Of a stretch of DNA of 64,000 nucleotides, positions 24,359-33,456 are shown piece by piece; position 1 is the stretch's first letter; each line of letters starts with the position of its first letter. A program made the translations under genes and the position numbers. The stretch comes from CAG-791 sp000431495 (lineage in GTDB: Bacteria > Bacillota > Clostridia > Lachnospirales > Lachnospiraceae): assembly GCA_052117605.1 (NCBI GenBank), contig JBQKIT010000012.1, one strand, 5' to 3'. The notes beneath the pieces are model-generated. The model saw only the letters and a list, made by a program, of their open reading frames with translations. It did not search any database and was not told where the DNA came from.

Positions 24359-25255
24359 TCAGAACAGATCAAGTGTATTGCTCAGATAGACCTTCTCACG
24401 AACCTCAAGCTGATGCTCGGGCTTCGTCATATAATATAGAAGAAATTCGAGAATCAGCGCACTGCCAAGTCCCCTTCCCTCTATCTTGAAATTGGAAAAT
24501 CCCATTGGCAGATATTCTTCCCGGATTTCTTCCGTGGAAAGAAATCCGGGATTTTTCATTGCTTTTGAAAAAACATATCCTTCCTCTGCGTCCGGAGCAC
24601 TGCACCTGTGTTCCTCTCCTACCTCGCCCAGATTCAGACGGCTGACCGACTCATAACAGGCCTTCCGGTCTTTACATCCAAATGAGCAGCATTCGTTGCA
24701 GAGAAATTCAACTTTATCTTTCTCTGCAGAAGAAAGAGTATTCCATTCTTTAAATTTCTTATTCAGACGAAAATCCGGTACGACATACCGGAATTCTTCA
24801 CGATTCAGTTCTTTAAGCAACTCCGGGAATTCTGTCAGAACCTTTGTGGTCGATGAAACAAAATACAATCCCGGATAAGTTCTTCGCAGATAATCCAGCA
24901 AAAGCTCAGAATGAACAATCACTCCGTTTTCCGGACCGTCGCTTTCTTCAAACATGCGGCAAATGGCATTACACCTGGAATCCGACAGATGCTTCCCGGA
25001 AAGCAGCGAATTGCTGAAGGTCAGTCTTCCGGAAATTCCATACTCTTTCAATAGAGCAAGAACATCTTTCGGATTCTGCGTTCCTTCTTCGATGCGTCCT
25101 CCGCCCCAGATGCAGTTTTCCGGAGCTCCATAGACAGAACCGATATCACACCATTCATAAAAATAATCCCGGTGCTCATAAAACAGCGGCAGAAAAACGC
25201 GATACAGTCCATAAAATTCAAAAAGCCCCGGAAGATGATAATGCGCCATGCACAT
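24359..25255 (-). CDS. U32-peptidase-like protein of unknown function
   Basis: A 298-residue soluble protein. The C-terminal MGFSNFKIEGRGLG resembles the IEGR segment of the U32 peptidase / tRNA-hydroxylation family, and the centre has a Cys-rich patch CNECCSFGCKDRKAC followed by further cysteines, suitable for an iron-sulfur or metal site. The N-terminal half (IVHSELLLDYLRR, YFVSSTTKVL) fits the strands of a TIM barrel. It is shorter than true U32 proteases (about 400). I cannot give a reaction. Its place between mnmE and mnmG, in a tRNA-modification block, suggests an RNA-related role, but this is inference. An alternative ATG lies two codons later. Confidence 0.75.
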   Translation of the reverse strand: MCMAHYHLPGLFEFYGLYRVFLPLFYEHRDYFYEWCDIGSVYGAPENCIWGGGRIEEGTQNPKDVLALLKEYGISGRLTFSNSLLSGKHLSDSRCNAICRMFEESDGPENGVIVHSELLLDYLRRTYPGLYFVSSTTKVLTEFPELLKELNREEFRYVVPDFRLNKKFKEWNTLSSAEKDKVEFLCNECCSFGCKDRKACYESVSRLNLGEVGEEHRCSAPDAEEGYVFSKAMKNPGFLSTEEIREEYLPMGFSNFKIEGRGLGSALILEFLLYYMTKPEHQLEVREKVYLSNTLDLF

Positions 25256-25279
25256 AACTTCGTTTTCCTCTGTAAGATT

Positions 25280-26704
25280 TTATTTGCCGAGGCAGAATCT
25301 GCTGAAGATTTCTTCTACAAGATCATCCTCCACTTCCTCGCCGATCATTCTTCCCAGAGATGCATATGCATTTTGAAGATCAATGGAGAAGAAATCCTCA
25401 CTCATTCCATTTTCAATACTCTGAATGACCAGCTCCAGCGAACGAATGGTATCCCTCATTGCAGATTTCTGGAAATCGTCCGACACAAACAGCTCTGACG
25501 AAGCCACAATTTCTCCAAGATGAAACATAGTTTCGATCGTATTTTCGAGCAGTTCAAGTCCTTCACAATCCAAAGCTGAAATGGACAGACATGTTATGCC
25601 ATCTGTTTTCCACAGCTTCTGTACATCCTCTGCGGAAATGACACAGGGCAAATCCGACTTATTCAGAAGCACTATGCAGTTTTTTCCAAGGGAAAGCTGT
25701 TCTTCAATGAGTCCGGCAATCTGCTGATCCTCTTCGGTGATTCCCATCGATGCATCCAGAACAAACAGAAACAGCTGAGCGGTTTCCATCGCCTTCCTTG
25801 CGCGTTCCACACCGATTTTCTCTACAGGATCCTCTGTTTCATGAATTCCGGCGGTATCCGTCACACGAAGAGTCAGATCACCAAGCTTCACGGTTTCCTC
25901 AAGGGTATCTCTTGTTGTACCGGCAACGGAGGTAACAATTGCTCTTTCCTCCCCGGCCAGGCGGTTTAAAAGAGAGGATTTTCCTGCATTCGGCTTTCCG
26001 ATAATGACCGTCCGGATGCCTTCCTGCAGTAATTTTCCATTCTCGGATCTTCGGAGTACGGATTCCAGCTGAGAAAGAATTTCCTCACATTTTTCCCGAA
26101 GGTGCTGCGGATAACCCTCCAAAGAATAATTTTCGGGATCATCCAGAGCAGATTCAATAAATGCAATTTCGTAGATAAGGCTGCTCCGAAGCTCCTTTAC
26201 CCTTTTGGAAACGGATCCTTCGAGCTGAGCCAGACTGACCCTCCTGGAAAATTCATTCTGAGACTGAATCAGATCCATGACCGCTCCGGCTTCCGAAAGA
26301 TCCATTCTTCCTCCAAGAAATGCCCGTTTGGTAAATTCTCCGGGCTCCGCCATCCTCGCTCCTGCCCGAAGAACCGCATCCAGAACTCTCCGGATGACGT
26401 AAACTCCTCCGTGTGTATTGATTTCCGCTGTGTCTTCCGTGGTATAGCTGTGAGGAGCCTTCATCCAGGAAACCAGTACCTCATCAATCACTTCCTTGCT
26501 TTCCGGATCCCTGATATATCCATAATGTATGGTATTCGGCTTCCAGGATGTCATGGATCTTCCGCTTTTTGTACAATATATTTTCCGGATAATATCTTCT
26601 GCATGTGTTCCGCTGATCCGCACAATACCAATCCCTGCTTCTGACATTCCGGTTGCAATTGCTGCTACGGTATCATTCTGATCACGATCAAAGGTAAGCG
26701 CCAT
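25280..26704 (-). CDS. mnmE: tRNA modification GTPase MnmE
   Basis: A 474-residue GTPase (TrmE). The N-terminal folate-binding part begins DTVAAIATGMSEAGIGIVRISG. The G domain has GKPNAGKSSLLNRL (G1), DTAG (G3) and NKSD (G4), and the C-terminus ends with FCLGK, the family's catalytic Cys motif. It forms a complex with MnmG. ATG at 26704 is chosen because the protein then begins at the conserved domain; a longer frame would run back to the khpB terminator. Confidence 0.96.
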   Translation of the reverse strand: MALTFDRDQNDTVAAIATGMSEAGIGIVRISGTHAEDIIRKIYCTKSGRSMTSWKPNTIHYGYIRDPESKEVIDEVLVSWMKAPHSYTTEDTAEINTHGGVYVIRRVLDAVLRAGARMAEPGEFTKRAFLGGRMDLSEAGAVMDLIQSQNEFSRRVSLAQLEGSVSKRVKELRSSLIYEIAFIESALDDPENYSLEGYPQHLREKCEEILSQLESVLRRSENGKLLQEGIRTVIIGKPNAGKSSLLNRLAGEERAIVTSVAGTTRDTLEETVKLGDLTLRVTDTAGIHETEDPVEKIGVERARKAMETAQLFLFVLDASMGITEEDQQIAGLIEEQLSLGKNCIVLLNKSDLPCVISAEDVQKLWKTDGITCLSISALDCEGLELLENTIETMFHLGEIVASSELFVSDDFQKSAMRDTIRSLELVIQSIENGMSEDFFSIDLQNAYASLGRMIGEEVEDDLVEEIFSRFCLGK

Positions 26705-26786
26705 TTTCTCTGTCCTGTCTGCTGAAATTTCTTCCTGTGAACCTGCTTTCTTTATCTTCGCAGATATGCTCACATTATAATATACC

Positions 26787-26825
26787 AAAAAAGCCGGGAA
26801 CGCTGCTTATTCACGTTCCCGGCTT
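26787..26825 (-). terminator. Terminator after khpB
   Basis: A 12-bp stem (AAGCCGGGAACG and complement) with an 11-base loop is followed by six T on the minus strand. It ends the rpmH-khpB block. A TATAAT lies just behind it (26774-26779), a possible -10 for mnmE. Confidence 0.88.
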
Positions 26826-26853
26826 TTATCTTTACCGTCCTGCAGGAATCCGA

Positions 26854-27723
26854 TTATCTTTTCGGAGCAATGACAACCTTTCTGTAAGGATCCTCGCCCT
26901 CACTGTAAGTGGTCACATATCGATCTCCCTGCAGCGCAGAATGGATGATGCGTCTCTCATAGGGATTCATCGGTTCCAGTGCCTGTGCTTTACGGGTTTT
27001 CTTTACCTTAAAGGCAATGTTCTTTGCAAGATTCTCCAGAGTCTTCCGACGTCTTGCACGATAGTCCTCGGTGTCGGTCTTTACATGAACATATCCTTCT
27101 ACTCCCTTGTTCACCACAAGAGAAACAAGATACTGAATGGAATCCAATGTCTGACCGCGCTTTCCGATCAGAATTCCCATATCATCGCCTTCGAAATCGA
27201 TATTCAGGATATTGGTTTCCCTGTCAAAATCATACGTGATTTCAACATCCATTCCCATTGCACCGAACATCGGCTTTAAGAAATTATCCGCCTTCTCCTT
27301 GAACTGTGCAATCTGCTCATCCGTATAATCGATTTTCGGCTCCTCCGGCTTTCTGGAAGGTGCAGGCTCCTGATCATAGATGGAAGTCTGCGTAAAATCC
27401 TTTTTCAGACGATTGTACGAAGACCCGTAACCATTTCTTCTGGCTCCGGATTTGGAACCATAGGAGCTTTCGTATTCTTCCTGCGTCTTCTCCTCATGAA
27501 CATTTCCGAGGACATCTCCGCCTGCCGCTGCCGATCCGTGTTCATTTTCCTTTACCTTTGCACGAATCACTGCATTGCGGGAGTTAAAACCCATGAATCC
27601 AAGGCTTCCCTGGTCCACAACTTCATAATCAAGATTGTCACTGGTGATTGAAAGCTTGCGGCATGCAGTAGTAATACAGTCATCCAGTGTTCTTTCACTG
27701 ATCTCAATATACTCATTCGCCAT
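26854..27723 (-). CDS. khpB: RNA-binding protein KhpB (Jag/SpoIIIJ-associated)
   Basis: A 289-residue protein with the three expected parts: Jag_N domain at 1-50 (EYIEISERTLDDCI, NSRNAVIRAKV), a variable polar linker to about 145, then a KH domain (DMGILIGKRGQTLDSIQYL) and a C-terminal R3H domain (ENLAKNIAFKVKKT and NPYERRIIHSAL). It binds RNA and is linked to cell elongation and division. It follows yidC by 14 bases, the conserved order. Confidence 0.95.
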   Translation of the reverse strand: MANEYIEISERTLDDCITTACRKLSITSDNLDYEVVDQGSLGFMGFNSRNAVIRAKVKENEHGSAAAGGDVLGNVHEEKTQEEYESSYGSKSGARRNGYGSSYNRLKKDFTQTSIYDQEPAPSRKPEEPKIDYTDEQIAQFKEKADNFLKPMFGAMGMDVEITYDFDRETNILNIDFEGDDMGILIGKRGQTLDSIQYLVSLVVNKGVEGYVHVKTDTEDYRARRRKTLENLAKNIAFKVKKTRKAQALEPMNPYERRIIHSALQGDRYVTTYSEGEDPYRKVVIAPKR

Positions 27724-27737
27724 AATATGATTCCCCG

Positions 27738-29096
27738 TTATTTCTTCTTAGAGCCGGAACTTCTTGATACCGAGTTATATTCAGCAACCATATTTGCCTT
27801 TTCGGAAAGGCTTCCCTTGCGATACTTCGGAACTTCCTGTCCCTCTGCTGCAGTCACAGGATTCTTTCCGGTACCGCGATTCTGATATCCTGCCTTCTCG
27901 GAAAGACTCTTACGTCTGGGAGCTGTCTGCCCTGCTCCGGACAAAGCCTGCTGGTCATTTTTAGTATTCATCTGAGAATATTCCATCATACGCTCATAAG
28001 CAGTCGGCTTATCGCCTCTCTTCTCAGCCTTCTTGCGATTCTTCTCTTCCTGCTTCTTCAGAAATGCATCCATATCCATCCGATCCACACTCTTATTGAT
28101 GAAGATCTGCTGAAGAGAACGAATGACAGAACCGGCAATCCAGTAAAGTCCCATACCTGCAGGAAGCGTGAAGCAGAACCATGCAGACATAAGCGGCATA
28201 ATATAGTTCATGGTCTTCATGGAAGAAGCCATCTGATCCTGCTGGGGATCGCCGGTGGAAGAGGTCTGCATCGGCATCAGCGCTACGTTAATCAGCTGAG
28301 TGACTGCTGCAAGAACCGGAACGATGACTGCTGCAATGATACCGATGATGGAACCAACTGCGAGAGCTTCCTTAAATGTGAACCAGGGAGAGTTTCCGAT
28401 GTTCAGTCCAAGGAAATTATTGTATCTCTCAAGCTTTTCTACCGTAGTCTGAATATCACCGGTCAGATTTGTAAACTTATCACCAAGTGCCACCCAGTCC
28501 GCACTGGAAAAGCGGTTCAGAACATCAATATATACATTCTGAACCGTCTGGCCGACACCATTTACAAAATCATCTGTCTTGAACTCATTTGCAAACTGTG
28601 CAGCTGCCGTGGTTGCCTGCAGATACTCCTTGGATCCGGCATCTGCAACCAGATTGGTAACAAGCGGGAAAAAGGCATCCTTTACCTGGCCGACATAGGC
28701 CGGAATCTTGTAAATAACACGATAAAGAGCAAACAGAATCGGCATCTGAATCAGGAGCTGCGCACAGCTTCCCATCGGAGAAACGCCGTATTTCTTGTAA
28801 AGCGCCTGCGTCTCCTCGTTCATGCGCATCATGGATTCCTGATCCTTGCGATTCTTATACTTAGCCTGAATCTTCGCAAGTTCCGGCTGCATCTTCTGCT
28901 GAAGCTTGGAAAATTTCTGCTGCCGGATGGTCAGAGGCAGAAGCGCCATATAAATAATGATTGTAAAAATAATGATGGAAAGACCGATATTCGGGATACC
29001 GATTTTTTCCAGAACCCAGAAGATACCGTTCATCAGATATCCTAGAAGTGTCGATATGGGTCCGATCAAAAATGTGTTGTCCTGTGTTAACAGCAT
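27738..29096 (-). CDS. yidC: Membrane protein insertase YidC (SpoIIIJ/OxaA)
   Basis: A 452-residue five-helix insertase. Family elements are LSIIIFTIIIYMALLPLTIRQQ (helix with following charged hairpin QKMQPELAKIQAKYKNRKD), the conserved LLIQMPILFALYRVI, and the late ITWF-like ALMPLMSAWFCFTLPAGMGLYWI. No signal-peptidase II lipobox is seen, unlike B. subtilis SpoIIIJ. The last ~100 residues are a hydrophilic, basic tail that may contact ribosomes. It is longer than typical gram-positive homologues (about 260-290) because of an insert around residues 140-215 and this tail. Confidence 0.95.
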   Translation of the reverse strand: MLLTQDNTFLIGPISTLLGYLMNGIFWVLEKIGIPNIGLSIIIFTIIIYMALLPLTIRQQKFSKLQQKMQPELAKIQAKYKNRKDQESMMRMNEETQALYKKYGVSPMGSCAQLLIQMPILFALYRVIYKIPAYVGQVKDAFFPLVTNLVADAGSKEYLQATTAAAQFANEFKTDDFVNGVGQTVQNVYIDVLNRFSSADWVALGDKFTNLTGDIQTTVEKLERYNNFLGLNIGNSPWFTFKEALAVGSIIGIIAAVIVPVLAAVTQLINVALMPMQTSSTGDPQQDQMASSMKTMNYIMPLMSAWFCFTLPAGMGLYWIAGSVIRSLQQIFINKSVDRMDMDAFLKKQEEKNRKKAEKRGDKPTAYERMMEYSQMNTKNDQQALSGAGQTAPRRKSLSEKAGYQNRGTGKNPVTAAEGQEVPKYRKGSLSEKANMVAEYNSVSRSSGSKKK

Positions 29097-29141
29097 AGGA
29101 TATCAAATCCTCCTTTAATGGTAGAAACACTGACTGATTGT

Positions 29142-29354
29142 TTACGGAACGGGATCATATCCGCCATGAGAAAAAGGATTGCAGCGAAGAATTCTCCAGA
29201 GAGCCATAAGCCCTCCCTTCAGAGCGCCATACTTCTCAATGGCCTCCAGACCATATTCAGAGCAGGTGGGAATGTACGGACATCTGGTTGTTTTCAAAGG
29301 AGACAGGTACTTCCTGTAAAACCGAATCCCCGCAAGCATAAATTTCTTAACCAT
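29142..29354 (-). CDS. yidD: Membrane protein insertion efficiency factor YidD
   Basis: A 70-residue basic protein with the family core YRKYLSPLKTTRCPYIPTCSEYG and NPFSHGGYDPVP at the end. It helps YidC-dependent insertion. ATG at 29354 is chosen for length and for GAAGG upstream; it overlaps the rnpA end by eight bases. Confidence 0.93.
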   Translation of the reverse strand: MVKKFMLAGIRFYRKYLSPLKTTRCPYIPTCSEYGLEAIEKYGALKGGLMALWRILRCNPFSHGGYDPVP

Positions 29355-29736
29355 GATCTTTGCTGCCTTCTGCATTCATCTGCAGTTTTTCAGATACAGA
29401 TTTCCGTTCTCTGTGATAAATACCGGCATACTTCAAAAGGGAAAGGAGCGCTCTTTCGATCTCTGTATAGCTGGCACCGTCTGCCGATCTGCGCCCAACG
29501 ACTACAATATCCGAACCGCTATCGAATTCACCTTCATGCAGTCTGTAGCTTTCATGAACAAGTCTCTTGATCCTGTGCCTGACAACGCTGTTCCCGACCT
29601 TCTTACTGACAGAAATTCCGATTCTGTTATGATCTGTGCCGTTTTCTCTTATATAAACGACGAGATATTTGTTGGCATAGGATTTCCCGGACTTATAGCA
29701 TGTCCTGAAATCTTCATTCTTCCTGATTGATTCCAC
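29347..29736 (-). CDS. rnpA: Ribonuclease P protein component
   Basis: A 129-residue basic protein that supports the RNase P RNA in 5' tRNA maturation. The RNR-type motif region is VGNSVVRHRIKRLVHESYR, and the N-terminal is IRKNEDFRTCYKSGKSYANKYL. GTG at 29736 starts the usual N-terminus and has AAGGGGA just upstream; the frame runs open further. It lies after rpmH, with a terminator-like hairpin in between. Confidence 0.95.
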   Translation of the reverse strand: MESIRKNEDFRTCYKSGKSYANKYLVVYIRENGTDHNRIGISVSKKVGNSVVRHRIKRLVHESYRLHEGEFDSGSDIVVVGRRSADGASYTEIERALLSLLKYAGIYHRERKSVSEKLQMNAEGSKDHG

Positions 29737-29767
29737 GAGTCCCCTTGATGAGCCGATTATAAGAATA

Positions 29768-29791
29768 AAGGGCCGCATTGCTGCGGCCCTT
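29768..29791 (-). terminator. rpmH terminator/attenuator before rnpA
   Basis: A perfect 10-bp stem AAGGGCCGCA/TGCGGCCCTT with a four-base loop, followed on the minus strand by TATTCTTAT. It is 15 bases past the rpmH stop and about 30 bases before the rnpA start, so it would lower rnpA relative to rpmH. Confidence 0.75.
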
Positions 29792-29805
29792 GGAGCAGTC
29801 AGTCA

Positions 29806-29943
29806 TTAAACTGTCAGCTGCTTTCTTCCCTTTGCTCTTCTTGCTGCTAAAACCTTACGTCCGCCAGCACTTGCCATTCTTGCACGAAAACCATGCACCT
29901 TAGCACGCTGTCTCTTCTTCGGCTGATAAGTCATCTTTGCCAT
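29806..29943 (-). CDS. rpmH: Ribosomal protein bL34
   Basis: A 45-residue very basic protein starting MAKMTYQPKKRQRAKVHGF and ending RRAKGRKQLTV: the complete bL34. ATG at 29943 follows a strong AGGAGGTG. It is the first gene left of oriC, as in most bacteria. The 5' leader is about 190 bases long and holds no other gene I can support. Confidence 0.97.
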   Translation of the reverse strand: MAKMTYQPKKRQRAKVHGFRARMASAGGRKVLAARRAKGRKQLTV

Positions 29944-30143
29944 AGCTTCTTACACCTCCTTTATACGGAAATATCTTTTTCATTCATCGCATTATCGTGA
30001 ATCAGAATCTGGTTCTGCACATTAGATATAGAAGAGACCGTTTCATCCGCTTCCGGATTCCAACGATCTGTCCCGTTCTGTCCACGACCTACGATTCCAT
30101 ATACGCGAAATGATAACAGAATCGTTTTACGAACAGCTCTCAT

Positions 30144-30173
30144 ATTATATGGTAAAAACGACAGACCTGTCAA
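30144..30173 (-). promoter_or_regulatory. rpmH promoter
   Basis: TTGACA (30168-30173) and TATAAT (30144-30149) on the minus strand, both perfect, spaced by 18 bases. It drives rpmH and, by read-through, rnpA-yidD-yidC-khpB. Confidence 0.85.
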
Positions 30174-30272
30174 CAGCGAAAAACGTGATATTTACGGGCT
30201 TTTCCGGTGCTTTCATGCACTACAACATATTGAAAAAATAAATTTTTTCAGCCCACATCTGGTGTGTGAATT

Positions 30273-30598
30273 TCATCCACAAAATGTGAACATCAGAATA
30301 TTTATCCACATTTTGTGGATAAATTGTGGATAACCTGCGATTTTTTAGCGGGTATTCTGGGATAGAATAAAAAAAACCTTTATTCTAGCGCCTTTTTCAG
30401 GTGTGGATGAGATATCCACTAAGTTATCCACATTTCCACAATTATGGTGATTATTTTCGTATTTTCGCCTTTGGCGCCTGGTTATCCACGGTTTGAAACT
30501 TCAATTGAATTATTATAAGATAACATCTGCACATCCAAAAAATCCTTTACTTTGGCGCTTTTTGAAGGCTCAGGAACAGGTTATCCACATTATCCATG
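30273..30598. other. Chromosomal replication origin oriC (DnaA-box cluster)
   Basis: Between rpmH and dnaA there are five perfect TTATCCACA boxes: 30302-30310 (+), 30314-30322 (-), 30325-30333 (-), 30424-30432 (+) and 30581-30589 (+). One-mismatch boxes lie at 30273-30281, 30402-30410, 30482-30490 and 30590-30598 (the last with two). AT-rich stretches at 30228-30248, 30341-30385 and 30499-30525 are candidates for the unwinding element. Gene divergence, parAB proximity and strand switch all agree. No gene is seen in 30174-30645. Confidence 0.93.
30493..30521 (+). promoter_or_regulatory. Possible dnaA promoter
   Basis: TTGAAA (30493-30498) and TAAGAT (30516-30521) with a 17-base spacer. The near-perfect DnaA box at 30482-30490 touches the -35 side, and two further boxes lie in the leader, which would allow autorepression. 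The -10 match is modest. Confidence 0.4.
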
Positions 30599-30645
30599 TG
30601 ATAATTGTGGACTGCTTTTTATAAATGAGGGGTAATCAGAACGAT

Positions 30646-32010
30646 ATGAACTTAGAAGATCTCAGGAACAGCTGGAATGAAATCAAGGAGAATATTCGCG
30701 ACATTTATCGCATTTCCGATGTTTCCTATAATACATGGATCCGTGATCTCAAACTCGGAACGCTGGAACAGGACACCTTAAGTGTCTGTATTCCCAGCGA
30801 CAATCCGCTCATGCTCTCCTATTATGAGAAGAAATACCAGGAGCCTCTTCAGGCATCCATCTCCGAACATCTGGATCATCCGGTCAATGTCATTTTCGTT
30901 TTGAACAATGATCAGAAAACGGAGGAGCAGAAGGAAGAAATTCAGAAGAAGAACAATATCAACCTCAAGGCAGAAGACGCAAACCTTAACGTAAAATACC
31001 GCTTTGATACCTTTGTTGTCGGCGCAAATAACCGTTTTGCACAGTCTGCCTGCGTCGCTGTCGCAGAAACTCCGGGCTCTGTCTACAATCCCCTGTTTCT
31101 CTACGGAGGTGCCGGACTTGGTAAAACGCATCTGATGCATTCCATCGGACACTATATTCTGGAACAAAATCCTGATATGCGTGTTCTGTACGTCACAAGT
31201 GAACAGTTTACCAATGAAGTGATTGAATCCATCCGAAGCGGTAATGCGCAGTCCATGACAAGACTTCGTGACAAATACCGCACCGTCGACGTTCTTCTCA
31301 TCGATGACATCCAGTTTATTATAGGAAAGGAATCGACACAGGAGGAATTTTTTCACACCTTTAATGAGCTTCATGCTGCCGGAAAGCAGATCGTTCTTTC
31401 TTCCGATCGTCCTCCCAAGGAGATGGAAACACTGGATGAACGCTTCCGTTCCCGCTTTGAAATGGGACTGATCGCAGATATTCAGGCACCGGACTATGAA
31501 ACCAGAATGGCAATCCTTCGCAAGAATTCCGAGGAGCAGCACCTTAATGTCGAGGATGAGATTCTGGAATACATTGCTACAAATATAAAATCCAACATCC
31601 GGGAGCTTGAAGGAGCCTTCAATAAAATCATTGCCTATTCCAAACTGAATAATGTAGAAATTAACCTCACAATGGTACAGGATGTCCTCAAAGACATCAT
31701 TTATCCCAATGCCGAGCATACCATCACTCCCAAAATGATCGCGAATATTGTCTGCGAGCATTACGGTGTGAAGCTTTCCATGGTGGCCTCCCGCAAGAAA
31801 AACGCCGAATGCGTCATTCCCAGGCAGATCATTATGTACATGTGCCGCGAGTACACCGACGCTACGCTGGATTCCATTGCCAAGCTTCTTAATAAAAAAG
31901 ACCATTCTACGGTCATGCACGGTGTGGATAAAGTCAAAGAGGATATGGAGAATAATGAGGAATTAAAGAACAACATCAACAGCATCAAAAAGAAACTCAA
32001 TCTCCAGTAA
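30646..32010 (+). CDS. dnaA: Chromosomal replication initiator DnaA
   Basis: A 454-residue initiator. Domain I (1-80) opens LRNSWNEIKENIRDIYRISDVSYNTWI; a short polar linker follows; domain III (AAA+) has Walker A YGGAGLGKTHLMHSIG and Walker B VDVLLIDDIQF; domain IV ends with the DnaA signature DHSTVMHGVDKV that reads the boxes. ATG at 30646 lies 13 bases after GAGGGG; an ATG seven codons earlier overlaps that site. First gene right of oriC. Confidence 0.97.
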   Translation: MNLEDLRNSWNEIKENIRDIYRISDVSYNTWIRDLKLGTLEQDTLSVCIPSDNPLMLSYYEKKYQEPLQASISEHLDHPVNVIFVLNNDQKTEEQKEEIQKKNNINLKAEDANLNVKYRFDTFVVGANNRFAQSACVAVAETPGSVYNPLFLYGGAGLGKTHLMHSIGHYILEQNPDMRVLYVTSEQFTNEVIESIRSGNAQSMTRLRDKYRTVDVLLIDDIQFIIGKESTQEEFFHTFNELHAAGKQIVLSSDRPPKEMETLDERFRSRFEMGLIADIQAPDYETRMAILRKNSEEQHLNVEDEILEYIATNIKSNIRELEGAFNKIIAYSKLNNVEINLTMVQDVLKDIIYPNAEHTITPKMIANIVCEHYGVKLSMVASRKKNAECVIPRQIIMYMCREYTDATLDSIAKLLNKKDHSTVMHGVDKVKEDMENNEELKNNINSIKKKLNLQ

Positions 32011-32111
32011 ATAAAATTTACTCCGCCAATGGCGGTATTCCGTTGACAGCTTTCATGCTTTTCCGCACGGATCCGGGTCTGTTGTCCACATTGGCGGCAG
32101 ACCCGATTTGT

Positions 32112-32140
32112 TTGTAAAACAGGCGCTTTTTTGTTACAAT
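32112..32140 (+). promoter_or_regulatory. dnaN promoter
   Basis: TTGTAA (32112-32117) and TACAAT (32135-32140), spaced by 17 bases, about 180 bases before dnaN. The 314-base dnaA-dnaN gap otherwise shows a small CCGCC/GGCGG hairpin at 32023-32035 after dnaA and a near DnaA box (ATATCCACA, 32260-32268). Confidence 0.65.
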
Positions 32141-32324
32141 CATGAAGGCTGTTCACATTTAAACGGCGTCTATTACGAACTACTACGATTCTTTTCATAT
32201 AGAGAGCGCCAGAGGCGCAGATCAAAAGAGTCCCTGCCGCACCATGGAGCTTTCGCAGGATATCCACAAAAGACATTTGTTTTGATTCGCCATAATGCGC
32301 TGCAGCACAGAAAGGAATTCCATT

Positions 32325-33428
32325 ATGAAACTACAGATCAATAAGACCAATCTGATCGCAGCAGTCAATATTACAGCAAAGGCTGTCCCCAGTAAGACAA
32401 CCATGTCCATTCTGCAATGTATTCTGATTGATGCATCCACCGAGAAAATAAAACTCATCGCCAATGATACCGAGCTTGGAATTGAAACCGGAGTAGAAGG
32501 AACCATCCTTTCCCACGGAATCATTGCTGTCAATGCAGATATCTTTTCTAATATTGTAAGAAAACTCCCTGACGGTATCGTCAATATCTCTACCGAAGGA
32601 GAGAAGGTAACGATTCAGTGTGAAAAGGCGAAATTCAATATTCTTGGGAAAGACGGTTCTGATTTTACTTACCTTCCGGAAATCGCCCGTGATTACTGCA
32701 TCGAAATTTCACAGTTTACTCTGAAGGATGTCATCGCAAGAACCATCTTTTCAATCTCTTCCAGTGAGAGCAACAAAATGATGACCGGAGAGCTTTTTGA
32801 AATCTCCGACAATATCCTTCGCGTGGTAGCATTGGACGGACATCGCATCTCCATTCGAAATGTCGAACTTAAGAAATCATACGAAGGTCGTAAGGTCATC
32901 ATTCCCGGAAATACACTTTCCGATATCAGTAAAATTCTTTCCGGAGATATGGAGAAAACCGTCAGCATCTATTTCACATATCGTCATGCTCTGTTTGAAT
33001 TTGATGACACGATTGTGGTTTCCCGCCTCATTGAGGGAGATTATTTCAAAATTGATCAGATGCTGTCCGGAGATTATCAGACACATCTTCGTATTAACAG
33101 ACAGGAGTTCCTCTCCTGTCTCGACCGAGCAACCCTTCTTGTGAAGGAAGAAGATAAGAAACCCATCATTCTGATGATTTCCGATGCTGCAGTTGAGATT
33201 AAGATCAACACAACACTTGGCAGCATGGATGAAACCATTACCATCGATAAGGATGGAGAAGATCTCAACATCGGCTTCAATCCGAAATTCCTGATTGATG
33301 CACTTCGTGCCATTGACGACGAGGAGATTGATATCTATCTTCTTTCCCAGCGTGCTCCTGCCTTCATTCGCGATGGAAAGAACTATTGCTACCTGGTTCT
33401 TCCGGTAAACTTTATCAACATTGACTGA
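32325..33428 (+). CDS. dnaN: DNA polymerase III beta sliding clamp
   Basis: A 367-residue clamp of three repeated domains; start MKLQINKTNLIAAVNI, middle DIRF-like segments such as VVALDGHRISIRNVEL, end YCYLVLPVNFIN. It encircles DNA and tethers the polymerase. ATG at 32325 follows AAAGGA. Length is normal (366-380). Confidence 0.97.
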   Translation: MKLQINKTNLIAAVNITAKAVPSKTTMSILQCILIDASTEKIKLIANDTELGIETGVEGTILSHGIIAVNADIFSNIVRKLPDGIVNISTEGEKVTIQCEKAKFNILGKDGSDFTYLPEIARDYCIEISQFTLKDVIARTIFSISSSESNKMMTGELFEISDNILRVVALDGHRISIRNVELKKSYEGRKVIIPGNTLSDISKILSGDMEKTVSIYFTYRHALFEFDDTIVVSRLIEGDYFKIDQMLSGDYQTHLRINRQEFLSCLDRATLLVKEEDKKPIILMISDAAVEIKINTTLGSMDETITIDKDGEDLNIGFNPKFLIDALRAIDDEEIDIYLLSQRAPAFIRDGKNYCYLVLPVNFINID

Positions 33429-33456
33429 CACAGTATTTCTGAAAAGGCGGAGAGTT

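Noticed and set aside
29961..30143. 60-codon leaderless ORF at the rpmH promoter
   Set aside because: Its ATG is directly next to the -10 box, upstream of the expected transcript start, so it cannot be translated from that promoter.
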